42,662 nucleotides of DNA from Stutzerimonas stutzeri (GCF_013522825.1 NZ_JAAMQZ010000039.1:1-42662), one strand, 5' to 3'; shown: positions 30,866-38,722, counted from the stretch's first letter. The notes: generated by a model from the letters alone, not told the origin. Program-made: numbers and translations.

Positions 30866-32020
30866 ATGTCATCCCCAGCCGTCGCCACAACCCCCGAAGT
30901 CGAAAACATGCTCGCTCGTAACGCTGTCGTTGCCATCGGCGTAAGTGGTGGCAAAGACTCAGACGCCTGCGCAATCGCCACAAGCGAATATCTGGACCGT
31001 ATCGGTCACACCGGGGCGCGCCTACTGATCCACGCAGACCTTGGATCGGTGGAGTGGCGGCAGAGCCTGCCCAAGTGCCACGCGCTGGGCGAACGACTGG
31101 GCTGGGAGGTGGTGGTTGTAGAGCGTAAAGCCGGAGGGATGATGGAACGCTGGCAGACTCGCTGGAACAACAACGTTGAGCGCTATAAAAACCTCTCGTG
31201 CGCGAAGCTGATTCTGCCCTGGAGCACTCCAAGCATGCGTTTCTGCACCTCAGAGCTGAAGAGCGCTGTGATTGCCAGCTATCTCAAGAAGCGTTTCAAA
31301 GGCCAGGAAATTCTCAACGTCACCGGAATTCGCCGGGAAGAAAGCGCCGGTCGCCGCAAAGCGGACGTTGCCAAGGCAGATCCACGCCTTGCTCAGCGCG
31401 GCGCCCAAGGTTTCACCTGGAATCCGGTGATCGAGTGGAAGATCGATGAGGTGAAGGCTGCGATTGCGCGGCGAGGCCTGGAGCTTCATGAGGCCTATAC
31501 CCGGTACGGGATGACACGGGTTTCCTGCGCATTTTGCATCATGTCCTCAGCGGCAGATCTGAAGGCCTCCACCACCTGCATCGACAACCAGGATATCTAC
31601 CGCACGATGGTCGAGCTTGAGACCAGCTCAACATTCGCATTCCAGTCTAACAACTGGCTGGGCGATGTCGCTCCACACCTGCTGGGCAGCGAGCTTGCAG
31701 ATCGGTTTCAAGCTGCAAAGCGGGCGGCACAACTGCGCGAGATTGCAGAGAAAAAAATCCCCCTCGGATTGGAGTACCAAAAGGGCTGGCCCACTCGCCT
31801 GCCGACGATGGACGAGGCGAAGCGGCTGGCTGAGGTTCGGCATACGGTTGCAGGACTCGTAGGGGTAGAAGCGGGCTACCTTGATCCGGTAGCGATCCTT
31901 GAGCGCTACGATGAGCTGCTGCGGGCACGTATCGACGCCACCCCTGCTGTGCCGGTCCATCTGGCGTTCGACTCCGGTCAGGCCAACAGCTGGGGGCAGC
32001 AGGCGGCGTTCGGCTTCTGA
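30866..32020 (+). CDS. PAPS-reductase-like PP-loop ATP pyrophosphatase
   Basis: A 384-residue protein with the PP-loop SGGKDSDACAI (about 28-38), the segment GIRREESAGRRK, a Cys in MRFCTSELK and a CxxC in VSCAFCIMSS. This combination is typical of the phosphoadenosine-phosphosulfate reductase superfamily members found on phages and plasmids (as in DndC), which activate a substrate with AMP and move sulfur or modify nucleobases. No dnd genes or sulfate-assimilation genes are nearby. Start MSSPAVATT at 30866 has CAGGAG upstream. The substrate is unknown. Confidence 0.85.
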   Translation: MSSPAVATTPEVENMLARNAVVAIGVSGGKDSDACAIATSEYLDRIGHTGARLLIHADLGSVEWRQSLPKCHALGERLGWEVVVVERKAGGMMERWQTRWNNNVERYKNLSCAKLILPWSTPSMRFCTSELKSAVIASYLKKRFKGQEILNVTGIRREESAGRRKADVAKADPRLAQRGAQGFTWNPVIEWKIDEVKAAIARRGLELHEAYTRYGMTRVSCAFCIMSSAADLKASTTCIDNQDIYRTMVELETSSTFAFQSNNWLGDVAPHLLGSELADRFQAAKRAAQLREIAEKKIPLGLEYQKGWPTRLPTMDEAKRLAEVRHTVAGLVGVEAGYLDPVAILERYDELLRARIDATPAVPVHLAFDSGQANSWGQQAAFGF

Positions 32021-32028
32021 GGCGGGCA

Positions 32029-32057
32029 CTTGGGTTTCTGCAGGATGGAGTGATGCT
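32029..32057 (+). promoter_or_regulatory. TTGGGT-class promoter before the 32093 gene
   Basis: CTTGGGTTT at 32029-32037, 16 bp spacer, -10-like GATGCT at 32052-32057 with G at 32050. It is 64 bp before ATG 32093. Confidence 0.6.
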
Positions 32058-32092
32058 GAACGCGTCCAAACCATTGCGCAGAGGTACGCAGC

Positions 32093-32452
32093 ATGTTCAA
32101 GCCCAACTCTCGTGTTATCTGGAGCAGCACTGATTCAGATGGGCCGGGGCCGGTGGTGGCCACGGTAGTTGGTCCTCTGAGTCCAGCTGAATACGACCGA
32201 GAAGAGGTCGGGCCGATGTTCACGATCAGCTTGCCGAACGGAACCACGGAAACCGCGTTCGCGGATGAGCTTTCGGCGGCGGATGCGGCGCCCGATTTTG
32301 CCGTGATGAACCGAGCCGAATTGTCAGCCTGGTATGAGGAGAATGTCGGCTACGATCTCGGTCAGGATGATCCAGCGATGACGCTTGAGAGCTATCGCCA
32401 GCAGTGCGGTGAAATGTTTGCCCTACACGCGCTGGCCGATGAGAGTTTCTGA
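32093..32452 (+). CDS. Hypothetical protein, 119 aa
   Basis: Not recognised. Acidic soluble protein (MFKPNSRVIWSSTDSDGPGP) with a beta-rich first half, possibly an SH3-like or KOW-like barrel, and a helical end. Single-gene unit. Confidence 0.65.
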   Translation: MFKPNSRVIWSSTDSDGPGPVVATVVGPLSPAEYDREEVGPMFTISLPNGTTETAFADELSAADAAPDFAVMNRAELSAWYEENVGYDLGQDDPAMTLESYRQQCGEMFALHALADESF

Positions 32453-32527
32453 GGGATCAGGGATGCTGTAGCCTTCGCTCACGGCCATAGCGTCCAGCCC
32501 ATTCCAGTTCGAGCGGCCAATACCCGG

Positions 32528-32785
32528 ATGATTACTTGGACCTTCTTTTTCGTATCGGTGATCGCGGCCTGTGTTCACCGCTATAGCGGCAATCATCAGA
32601 AATGCACGATCACATTCCTACTGCTGGGGAGCGTAACGCTTTGGATGCGGGAGGATTGGGAGCAGATGCCTCATATCTTCAGCGCCGACACCCAACTGGT
32701 GATCTGGACGGTGTTGCAAGCCATTTTCGCTGGCATTGCCTTCTATGTCCGGGACATTCCCGTTGAGGACTCACACAAGGTCTAG
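32528..32785 (+). CDS. Membrane protein, 85 aa
   Basis: Hydrophobic segments at about 2-17, 25-40 and 57-75 (MITWTFFFVSVIAACV, ITFLLLGSVTLW, LVIWTVLQAIFAGIAFYV). No clear ribosome binding site and no family match. Confidence 0.5.
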   Translation: MITWTFFFVSVIAACVHRYSGNHQKCTITFLLLGSVTLWMREDWEQMPHIFSADTQLVIWTVLQAIFAGIAFYVRDIPVEDSHKV

Positions 32786-32860
32786 TGCCGCCTCGTGAGT
32801 GCCGTGATAGCAGCGCTTACACATGCCGCTGCCGTCAGACGTTCTTACCCACCTACTGCG

Positions 32861-33124
32861 TCATGCATATTCACCGCGCATCAGGCCGTCATCGTCTGGG
32901 GCGCACGCACCGTCGCCGCCATCGAACACACCGTCAAGCGAAGCCAGTACCAGCGCGCCGCGCGGGTGGTCATCCTTGCGAAGTGAGCCCGAGCCCGAGC
33001 CGCCAAACACGCACAACCCCAGCGCCTGCGCCTGCTTGGCGTAGCGCGACAGGCCGCGCGTAATCCTGGCCACCTCGGCGGGGTCGAGGCCTGCAGCTTG
33101 GCATTCTGCGTCGTTCACATACAT
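32861..33124 (-). CDS. Hypothetical protein, 87 aa
   Basis: Not recognised. N-terminal helical part (DPAEVARITRGLSRYAKQA) then a Gly/Asp-rich end (FGGSGSGSLRKDDHPRG). Third gene of a three-gene minus-strand run starting at 33669, 16 bp after the preceding stop. Confidence 0.6.
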   Translation of the reverse strand: MYVNDAECQAAGLDPAEVARITRGLSRYAKQAQALGLCVFGGSGSGSLRKDDHPRGALVLASLDGVFDGGDGACAPDDDGLMRGEYA

Positions 33125-33140
33125 GGGGGCGGGTTCCTTT

Positions 33141-33404
33141 TCAACTCGCCATTATTCGATAGGCTTCAGTGTGCTGCGCTTCGATATCGAGCAGTGCTTG
33201 CGTGCCCTCTTCACTGAGCCCTGATTCAGCCTGGTGGGCAAGCGACAGTAGCGCGTTCAGCGAGTTGTAATGCCCCAGGTATTCCAGCCATGCGTCCTCG
33301 CCTTTGGCGGCTTTGATGCCGGCCGCTTTCTGGCCGTAGTAAACCAGCACAACGGCCAGTTCCCGTTTAGCGTTGGCGATAATGGTCTGTTCTAGTTGCG
33401 TCAT
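33141..33404 (-). CDS. Hypothetical helical protein, 87 aa
   Basis: Not recognised. Starting at MTQLEQTIIANAKRELAVVL (33404, AAAGGA upstream) it is a small all-helical protein. Middle gene of the 33669-32861 run. Confidence 0.6.
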   Translation of the reverse strand: MTQLEQTIIANAKRELAVVLVYYGQKAAGIKAAKGEDAWLEYLGHYNSLNALLSLAHQAESGLSEEGTQALLDIEAQHTEAYRIMAS

Positions 33405-33417
33405 GTAGAGGTTCCTT

Positions 33418-33669
33418 TCAGTTGGTGGCGGCTTGACGCTGCTTGCGCGCTGCGACCTTGGCCCATGCTTCGTCAGCGTCTTCGGTGTGGCCGCAATGCA
33501 CACACTGGTAGCCGCTGCCGTCGCCGGCTTCGGCGTCGTGAAACTCCATCGGCGTGAAGTGACACATCGGCGCCGGGCCGGTGAAGTGCTCGCGCATGGC
33601 CTCGTCGTAACCGGCCATGATCTGCATAAAGCGGGCTTCGTCTTCAGGGCTTATGGGCTGCTCGATCAT
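33418..33669 (-). CDS. Hypothetical protein, 83 aa, possible zinc site
   Basis: Not recognised. It carries CVHCGH near residues 56-61 plus an earlier MCHF, which could form a small zinc site. AAAGGAA precedes the ATG. First gene of the three-gene run. Confidence 0.6.
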   Translation of the reverse strand: MIEQPISPEDEARFMQIMAGYDEAMREHFTGPAPMCHFTPMEFHDAEAGDGSGYQCVHCGHTEDADEAWAKVAARKQRQAATN

Positions 33670-33755
33670 GGAGGGGATTCCTTTCTATTGGGCTGAGGCT
33701 ATGCGGTGACGCTGCCGATCCTGATCTTGGGTGGGGCATTGAGTCGGGATCGCAG

Positions 33756-33989
33756 CTACTGACGCTCATTGTCGGATTCTGATTTCGACCGGCGCTTATC
33801 CTGCAGCGATACCAGGAAAGTAACGCCCAGCACCGCTATTGCTGCGATAAGAGGAGACAGCCCCACAAGAATCATCTTCATCACTTCCCAAGCGGGAAAC
33901 ATGAAAAATGAGGCGACCACCGCGCAACTGATCCAAATCAGAAGCACGGCTATGGCCTTGAGGATGGAATGGGCGTCCAGGCTGAGCAA
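33756..33989 (-). CDS. Membrane protein, two spans, 77 aa, TTG start
   Basis: Two hydrophobic segments (about 9-30 and 36-60) are followed by a basic tail (KRRSKSESDNERQ). The TTG at 33989 follows AGGGGA by seven bases. No family match. The TTGGGT-class promoter at 34109-34137 would give it a leader of about 110 bases. Confidence 0.55.
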   Translation of the reverse strand: MLSLDAHSILKAIAVLLIWISCAVVASFFMFPAWEVMKMILVGLSPLIAAIAVLGVTFLVSLQDKRRSKSESDNERQ

Positions 33990-34108
33990 TTCGTTTCCCC
34001 TACGATCATAGATGCGAGCATTTCAGTGCTGGCCACAGAAGCCAATGGCTCGCGCAGTATCTTATCTGGGTAAAAGCCCCTGCGGGATAGCGAGGTTGAT
34101 GCATTTGC

Positions 34109-34137
34109 AGGCTCTCACGCCTCGCGGGAAACCCAAG
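34109..34137 (-). promoter_or_regulatory. TTGGGT-class promoter upstream of the 33989 gene
   Basis: CTTGGGTTT starts at 34137 on the minus strand; GAGCCT (34114-34109) follows after 16 bp, preceded by GA. The distance to the start at 33989 is 148 bp, longer than for the other members. Confidence 0.4.
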
Positions 34138-34179
34138 CGGTCGCAGAACAATTTTGCTCAGCCGGCGACACAAGCATCC

Positions 34180-35418
34180 TTATCGGCGGGCCGCTGGTGG
34201 AAAGTCCGGGATCTGGAGCCCTCTGGGGTCACGGAAAGCATTCCAGCTCCACCAGGCAGTCGGGCCGTATTCGCTGTTGTAATGGTTCACCTTGTCCGCC
34301 TTGCGCTGAAGGTACTCCGGCGTGCCCATTCCAAACACCTCCATCGGGAATTTTGCGTCAACATCGAGCAGCCAGAAATCGGGGAAGACGCAATCCTCGT
34401 CGGCGTCAAACCGCATTGGCTTCTCAAATGCCCGACCTTCGGCGCGCAGCTTCGACTCGATAACGGCCTCGAACCCAGAATCGAGTGGAATCCACTGCTC
34501 AGAGAGGTGCATCAGGGCAATGTCCAGGATCTTGCCATAGGCGCTCTTGGCACCGGCTTTCATCTCGACGTGGGCGATAGCCATGACGGTATCGCCTCGC
34601 ATCCAAGCGGATAATTCCTGCCGGAAACTCTGGTGCACCCGGCCCCACTGCCCTTTCTGCAGGTACAGGGTCGGCATTCCAAACGGCCAGCTCAGCGGCA
34701 ATTTTTCAAGCCCATCACCGTGTTTCTGGGCGTCGTACCGAGCAAGCGGCGCGACCACAACCAGGCGCCTTTTTCGTTCCAGCGCTTGTGCGGCTACCCG
34801 TTGGTTGGCCAGTGCGCCTTTTCCATCCTTGCGCGCAGGCACCAGCAGAACATCAGCGATGGTCAGCCTGTCCGTTGCGACGCGTTCAGCTGCTCGGCGA
34901 AGGGCACTGCCCACTACCAATGCGTTGCGCTTGCCTGCCATCGCCGGGTACCACGTATTCAGCCGTGATTCCTGCCATAGCAGATGCAGAAGGCCCAGCA
35001 GAGTCATCGCAGGTTTGCGAGCACCGGGGCGGGAAGGAGCAGGCTCGCTGTCATCAGCCGCTTCCCTGGCCGGGAGAATCCTGATGCCGCGTGCAAGCCT
35101 GATCCGCAGCTGTCCATCATCCCCCTCCTCCACCACGCCCTTGTCGTAACCCTGCATCCCGGAATGCTCGGGGGCAGGCGCATAGAACCGGCATTCGTTG
35201 GCGTGTTCGTACCCGGTCAGAGGGAATCGCGCCAGGTGGTAGGTGCCCGCCCGAGGCTTGATTGCCAGCTTTCGGTCACCCCTTCCAGGACAACAGCAGG
35301 TACCGTGTGAATGACCGTAGTGTTGAGCCAACACGCGCTGCCAATGCGCGGCGAAGCGTTCTGCAGTCTGGAATTCCTTTGAGGGGATGTAAGCCGGAAC
35401 CCCAGAAATTTCCGTCAC
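34180..35418 (-). CDS. DUF1173 protein with 5' end interrupted by a transposon
   Basis: The protein (about 400 residues of own sequence from SKEFQTAERF) matches DUF1173: an early Cys cluster HGTCCCPGRGDRKLAI, then AGTYHLARFPLTGYEHANEC, LLHLLWQESRLNTWYP and the acidic VFPDFWLLDVDA near the end. DUF1173 proteins are common on Pseudomonas plasmids and islands; the role is unknown. Its first codons are replaced by the left inverted repeat of the transposon, which supplies GTG ACG GAA ATT at 35418 as a possible new start. Only a few N-terminal residues seem lost, so it might still be made. Confidence 0.75.
   Translation of the reverse strand: MTEISGVPAYIPSKEFQTAERFAAHWQRVLAQHYGHSHGTCCCPGRGDRKLAIKPRAGTYHLARFPLTGYEHANECRFYAPAPEHSGMQGYDKGVVEEGDDGQLRIRLARGIRILPAREAADDSEPAPSRPGARKPAMTLLGLLHLLWQESRLNTWYPAMAGKRNALVVGSALRRAAERVATDRLTIADVLLVPARKDGKGALANQRVAAQALERKRRLVVVAPLARYDAQKHGDGLEKLPLSWPFGMPTLYLQKGQWGRVHQSFRQELSAWMRGDTVMAIAHVEMKAGAKSAYGKILDIALMHLSEQWIPLDSGFEAVIESKLRAEGRAFEKPMRFDADEDCVFPDFWLLDVDAKFPMEVFGMGTPEYLQRKADKVNHYNSEYGPTAWWSWNAFRDPRGLQIPDFPPAARR
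35383..35417 (+). repeat. Left terminal inverted repeat of the transposon
   Basis: Begins GGGGATGTAAGCC and ends GAAATTTCCGTCA. Compared with the right end it differs at 3 of 35 positions. The DUF1173 frame reads through it on the minus strand. Confidence 0.9.
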
Positions 35419-36540
35419 CCTAGTTGGGTGGGCTCAACACTCGTGTCACCAGCTACCTTCTGGAGAATCGAGCTCGGCCATCCCTCCCTGGACGGGCATC
35501 GCTCGACGATGTTCAACGGCTCCCTCACGGGGCCGTCGTTTTGTGGGGGCTATTCCATCCACAAGTCGTCGAGGTTCTTGAAGTTCCAGAGCGTCGGGTC
35601 TTCGGGGCCAGTGATACTGTCCTTGCAACTCGTGGCCGCCAGGTCGATGGTCTGCATCGGGATCGGCTCTCTCGAGCGTAGCGAGAAGAACACGCGAACC
35701 TTGGGAGTCAGCAGTGATTCCATTCCCGGCTCAACGACAACGGCCAGACGCTGAGAGGACAGGCGAACCAAGGAGCCGACGGGGTAGATGCCCACGGCCT
35801 TGACGAAGGCGTGGAAGATGCGTTTGTCGAAATGGCCCTCCCACTTGGCCATCTGCCGCATCGCCGCGGACGGGTCCCACGGCTTTTTGTAGGCTCGCTC
35901 CGACGTCACGGCATCATAGACGTCGCAGATTGCGCCCATGCGGGCCAGGAGTGAAATGGCGTCACCGGCCAAGCGATCCGGGTAGCCGGTTCCGTCGATC
36001 TTCTCGTGATGGTGCAGGGCAATGTCCACCACCCCGGGCTCGGCCCCGCCTGCGCGCAGCATCTTTGCGCCCTCCACAGGGTGGCGCTTCATGATGGCGA
36101 ACTCGGCATCGGTGAGCTTGCCTGGTTTGTTAAGCACTTCCAGCGGCATCGCGGCCTTGCCTAGGTCGTGCATCAGTCCGCCGATGCCAGCCAGGCGCGT
36201 TTGCTCCTCGTCTAGATCGAGATGCCGGGCCAGCGATAGCATCAGGGCGCAGACGGCAACCGAGTGCAGGTAGGTGTAATCGTCGTGCGTTTTGATGCGT
36301 GCGACGCTGATGAGGGCATGAGGTTGGCGCAGCACCGAGGCAGCGATTTCTCCGACCAGCGGCAACGTCGTGCTTGGGTCGACGGCCTTGCCAAGCCGGG
36401 CTTCCTGGAACATGTCCATGACTTGGGACTTGGCCGCAAGACAGAGTTTCCGTGCATAACACATTTCGCTCTCCATTGAGGTTGCGCCGTCACTTTTCTT
36501 GCTTAGTGGACTAGACGGCAGAGATTGCTCCTCCGACAAT

Positions 36541-36627
36541 TCTCTGGGCTCTGGGCTCTGGGCTCTGGGCTCTCTGGGCTCTCTGGGCTCTCTGGGCTCT
36601 CTGGGCTCTCTGGGCTCTCTGGGTCGA
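36541..36627. repeat. Mixed 7 bp and 9 bp tandem repeat inside the HD-GYP gene
   Basis: About four tandem CTGGGCT units are followed by five CTCTGGGCT units and a partial sixth. The 9 bp units keep the frame (Pro-Glu-Ser or Pro-Arg-Glu); the 7 bp units do not. The array is next to a perfect 13 bp hairpin. Confidence 0.9.
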
Positions 36628-36651
36628 CTTGGCTTTTGGCCAAGTCGACCC
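36621..36651. repeat. Perfect hairpin with 13 bp arms beside the repeat tract
   Basis: GGGTCGACTTGGC (36621-36633) and GCCAAGTCGACCC (36639-36651) flank TTTTG. It is within the coding region between DUF3391 and the repeat linker and may promote polymerase pausing and slippage. Confidence 0.8.
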
Positions 36652-36902
36652 AGACCTCCCCGACGCCACATTCTCGAATGGCAGAGAGATCCTGAGGCTC
36701 GGTCAGCAGGAAGCTGCCGCGCCAGAATGGGTGTCGAACCCAAGAGCCGGCGAGCTTGTGGATGTACATGCCGAGACGAAGCTCGGATACGGGAATGCGT
36801 TTTACCAACTTATTTTCCTTTCTGAGTTGGGTGGTTAGGCGTGCGCCGAGGCTGGCACCCAGCGGTAGAGCGGAGGTAAGGTCACGCCAAGATTCTTGGA
36901 TC

Positions 36903-36928
36903 AGCCGGAACCGCCGAAATTTCCGTCA
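36903..36928 (+). repeat. Internal third transposon end (damaged left inverted repeat)
   Basis: AGCCGGAACCGCCGAAATTT then CCGTCA matches the inner 26 bp of the left inverted repeat with two changes, same orientation. The outer tip with GGGG is absent. The TGA stop of the 36926 gene is the first triplet of this repeat on the minus strand, just as the tnpA stop is in the right end, which marks it as the former left boundary of the transposon core. Confidence 0.75.
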
Positions 36929-37318
36929 GCCGATCAACATGGCTTTGTCTCGCGCTCGGTCGATGCGTTCCTGCATCGCCTGCATGACTTCTTCGTGGGT
37001 GTACGACTTGGCGTTGGGGTCGTCGGCCTCTCGGAGAGCTTCCTCGACCTCGCGGGTCATCCGCGCATATTCTTCCGGCCACAGCGCTTGCTCCATGCGC
37101 AGCGACGCCTGCCCAAGCAGGTGCAGCAGGCCGAACAGCCGCATGTCATTGGTGGCGACGACGTGCTCTCGAATCCGCTCCTGGATCACCTCGCAGGCCC
37201 GATGCGCCTCTGGCGTCGCCGTGCCCTCGTAGCCGGCTGGGAGTTCTGCTTCTTCAGCGATTCGCGCCCAAGCGATAGCCAGCGCCTCGATGGTGGACAG
37301 GTTCATTTGCTCATCCAC
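36926..37318 (-). CDS. Hypothetical transposon passenger protein, 130 aa
   Basis: Not recognised. A helical, acidic protein (MDEQMNLSTIEALAIAWARI) whose end (YTHEEVMQAMQERIDRARDK) resembles the tails of small antitoxins, but this is weak. Its stop is formed by the internal inverted repeat. It overlaps the upstream gene by 16 bases. Confidence 0.6.
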   Translation of the reverse strand: MDEQMNLSTIEALAIAWARIAEEAELPAGYEGTATPEAHRACEVIQERIREHVVATNDMRLFGLLHLLGQASLRMEQALWPEEYARMTREVEEALREADDPNAKSYTHEEVMQAMQERIDRARDKAMLIG

Positions 37319-37629
37319 TTGCGCAGCAGACGCTTTTTCAGGGAGGCGCGCTCTTGCGGATTGCGTCCCTTGTGGTTGGCAATGCGATCCGCCGTGGCGG
37401 CCTGGCGCTTGATGGGCCAGTAGGAGCGGCCATCCTTACCCATCGACCAGACGTTGCTGACCTGGTTTTCCAGTAGAGGCAGATGGGCGCATAGAGCTTC
37501 CGGCGACGCGCTGGCCAGCGCGGTGCGCTCGTGGGTTCGCCAGCGCTGATGCCAGAGTTTCTTGTCCTCGCGCTCGCTACGGCAGGTCGTGTGCCCAACG
37601 ATGGGCGTTTTGCGGCGGCTGCGGCTCAT
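37303..37629 (-). CDS. Hypothetical basic transposon passenger protein, 108 aa
   Basis: Not recognised. Very basic (MSRSRRKTPIVGHTTCRSER and KKRLLRKWMSK at the end), so it probably binds nucleic acid. It overlaps the 37318 gene and follows the third TA-operon gene by 23 bp on the same strand. Confidence 0.6.
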   Translation of the reverse strand: MSRSRRKTPIVGHTTCRSEREDKKLWHQRWRTHERTALASASPEALCAHLPLLENQVSNVWSMGKDGRSYWPIKRQAATADRIANHKGRNPQERASLKKRLLRKWMSK

Positions 37630-37652
37630 GATGTGGTTGTCTCCAAGAACAT

Positions 37653-37988
37653 TCAGGACAGGCTTTCTGGGTAGAGCGCCGTCAACCGGGACAGGGTTTC
37701 TTGCACTTGTTCCAGCGAGGTCATCAGATGATCAACCTGATCCTGAAGATCCACGGCGAGATCAAATAGCTCAGCCACTCGGCTGCGTGATCCCTCGTTG
37801 AACGCGGCCATTGCCAGTTGATGCAGCTTCAACAGGTCGGTGCGCAGTTGCGGAGGTGCGCCGTCTGCGCTGTCATTCAAATCGCCGCGCAGCACGTCCA
37901 CGGCATCGACTGCACGCAGCAGTGCCGTGGTATCGAAATTCTCGGGAGTCAGTTCGTCCCATTCGTCGTCGGTGATGCGGGCTGCCAT
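37653..37988 (-). CDS. Third gene of the toxin-antitoxin operon, 111 aa
   Basis: Not recognised as a family. From MAARITDDEWDELTPENFDT (37988, GGAG upstream) it is acidic and helical with a coiled-coil-like end (LQDQVDHLMTSLEQVQET). It starts 14 bp after the antitoxin stop, so it is part of that operon. An accessory or second antitoxin role is only inferred from position. Confidence 0.6.
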   Translation of the reverse strand: MAARITDDEWDELTPENFDTTALLRAVDAVDVLRGDLNDSADGAPPQLRTDLLKLHQLAMAAFNEGSRSRVAELFDLAVDLQDQVDHLMTSLEQVQETLSRLTALYPESLS

Positions 37989-38002
37989 CAGGAGAGCTCC
38001 GA

Positions 38003-38338
38003 TTAAGCGGTTGCGAGCGTTAGATGCCCGATCGGCTCGGCTGCTGGCCGTACCTTGATTTCGATGTCGTAGCCGAGGCGATTCAGACAATCCATCAGCT
38101 TGCGTTCGGATAGATTGGTGAAGTCGCCGCGCATCATGCCCGACACCTTCGGTTGCGGGATGCCCATGCGTTTGGCCGCCGCTTGTTGAGTCAGCCCAAG
38201 GGCGCGCATGGCCCTCCTGATCTCGACCACCAGGCCGGTCTTGATCTTGAGCTTTTCAGCGTCAGGCAGTCCAAGGTCGGCAAAGACGTTGCCCGAGCTG
38301 CGCTGAACCTCGACGCCTTCAATGATTCGTTTTTGCAT
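38003..38338 (-). CDS. HTH (Xre-type) antitoxin
   Basis: A 111-residue protein with a Xre-like helix-turn-helix (about 40-85; LTQQAAAKRMGIPQPKVSGM and LSERKLMDCLNRLGYDIEI), typical of the antitoxin that pairs with Gp49/HigB toxins. It overlaps the toxin gene by 20 bases and should neutralise the toxin and repress the operon through the palindrome at 38709-38722. Confidence 0.88.
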   Translation of the reverse strand: MQKRIIEGVEVQRSSGNVFADLGLPDAEKLKIKTGLVVEIRRAMRALGLTQQAAAKRMGIPQPKVSGMMRGDFTNLSERKLMDCLNRLGYDIEIKVRPAAEPIGHLTLATA

Positions 38339-38696
38339 TTCGTAGCTCCTGTGCCAATACCTCGGCCACCTTCAGCCGAGCGCGGATGATGTCCATGTCG
38401 GCCTTTGGCGTGGCGATTCCGCTCTTGCTCTTCTTCTGGAAGCAGTGCAGGACGAACACCGCTTCCGCAAACTTGACCGTGTATACCGCTCGATAGGTGC
38501 CGCCGGCATCGTCTTCGACGACCTCCAGCACGCCGGCACCACCGAACCCCTTGAGCACCTTTGCTGCGTCATCCTGATCGCCTATCTGCGCCAACGAGAG
38601 CGCGTAACCGAAACGGCGACGCACGTCGGACGGCAACGCCATCAAATCCTTGTGGCTGCTCGCGATCCATTCGAGCGGTTTTTCTTTGTTTGTCAT
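38319..38696 (-). CDS. RelE-superfamily toxin of the Gp49/HigB type
   Basis: A 125-residue protein with the phage-derived Gp49-like toxin pattern: LEWIASSHKDLMALPSDVRR, then GTYRAVYTVKFAEAVFVLHC and FQKKSKSGIATPKADM, which hold the basic residues of the mRNA-cleavage site. It is the first gene of the TA operon, unlike most systems but as usual for HigBA. In Tn3-family elements such modules lie between res and passenger genes and stabilise the element. Confidence 0.88.
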   Translation of the reverse strand: MTNKEKPLEWIASSHKDLMALPSDVRRRFGYALSLAQIGDQDDAAKVLKGFGGAGVLEVVEDDAGGTYRAVYTVKFAEAVFVLHCFQKKSKSGIATPKADMDIIRARLKVAEVLAQELRNAKTNH

Positions 38697-38708
38697 GACG
38701 GAATTTTA

Positions 38709-38722
38709 TACCTGTTCAGGTA
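38709..38722. promoter_or_regulatory. Likely antitoxin operator
   Basis: TACCTGTTCAGGTA is a palindrome with 6 bp arms, 13 bp upstream of the toxin ATG and next to a TATAAAAT-like -10 on the minus strand. Binding there by the HTH antitoxin would repress the operon. Confidence 0.6.

Larger units (their letters stand above)
35550..36808 (-). pseudogene. HD-GYP c-di-GMP phosphodiesterase split by a frameshift in tandem repeats
   Basis: The N-terminal frame starts at TTG 36808 (VKRIPVSELRLGMYIHKL) after AAAGGA and encodes the DUF3391 domain that normally precedes HD-GYP. The HD-GYP domain is in another frame and ends at 35550; it has the HD pair (GLMHDLGK) and the HHHEKIDGTGYP signature, so its active site is intact. 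The two frames meet in a tract of CTGGGCT (7 bp) and CTCTGGGCT (9 bp) repeats at 36541-36627, both open there. Adding one 7 bp unit would join them exactly. This may be a phase-variable gene in an OFF state rather than a dead gene. Confidence 0.8.

Noticed and set aside
33722..33752. CTTGGGTGG on the plus strand near 33724
   Set aside because: No suitable -10 and no plus-strand gene downstream; the nearby genes are on the minus strand.
37000..37300. Plus-strand frames opposite the transposon passenger genes
   Set aside because: Antisense shadows; the minus-strand genes have overlapping operon structure and stop on the inverted repeat.
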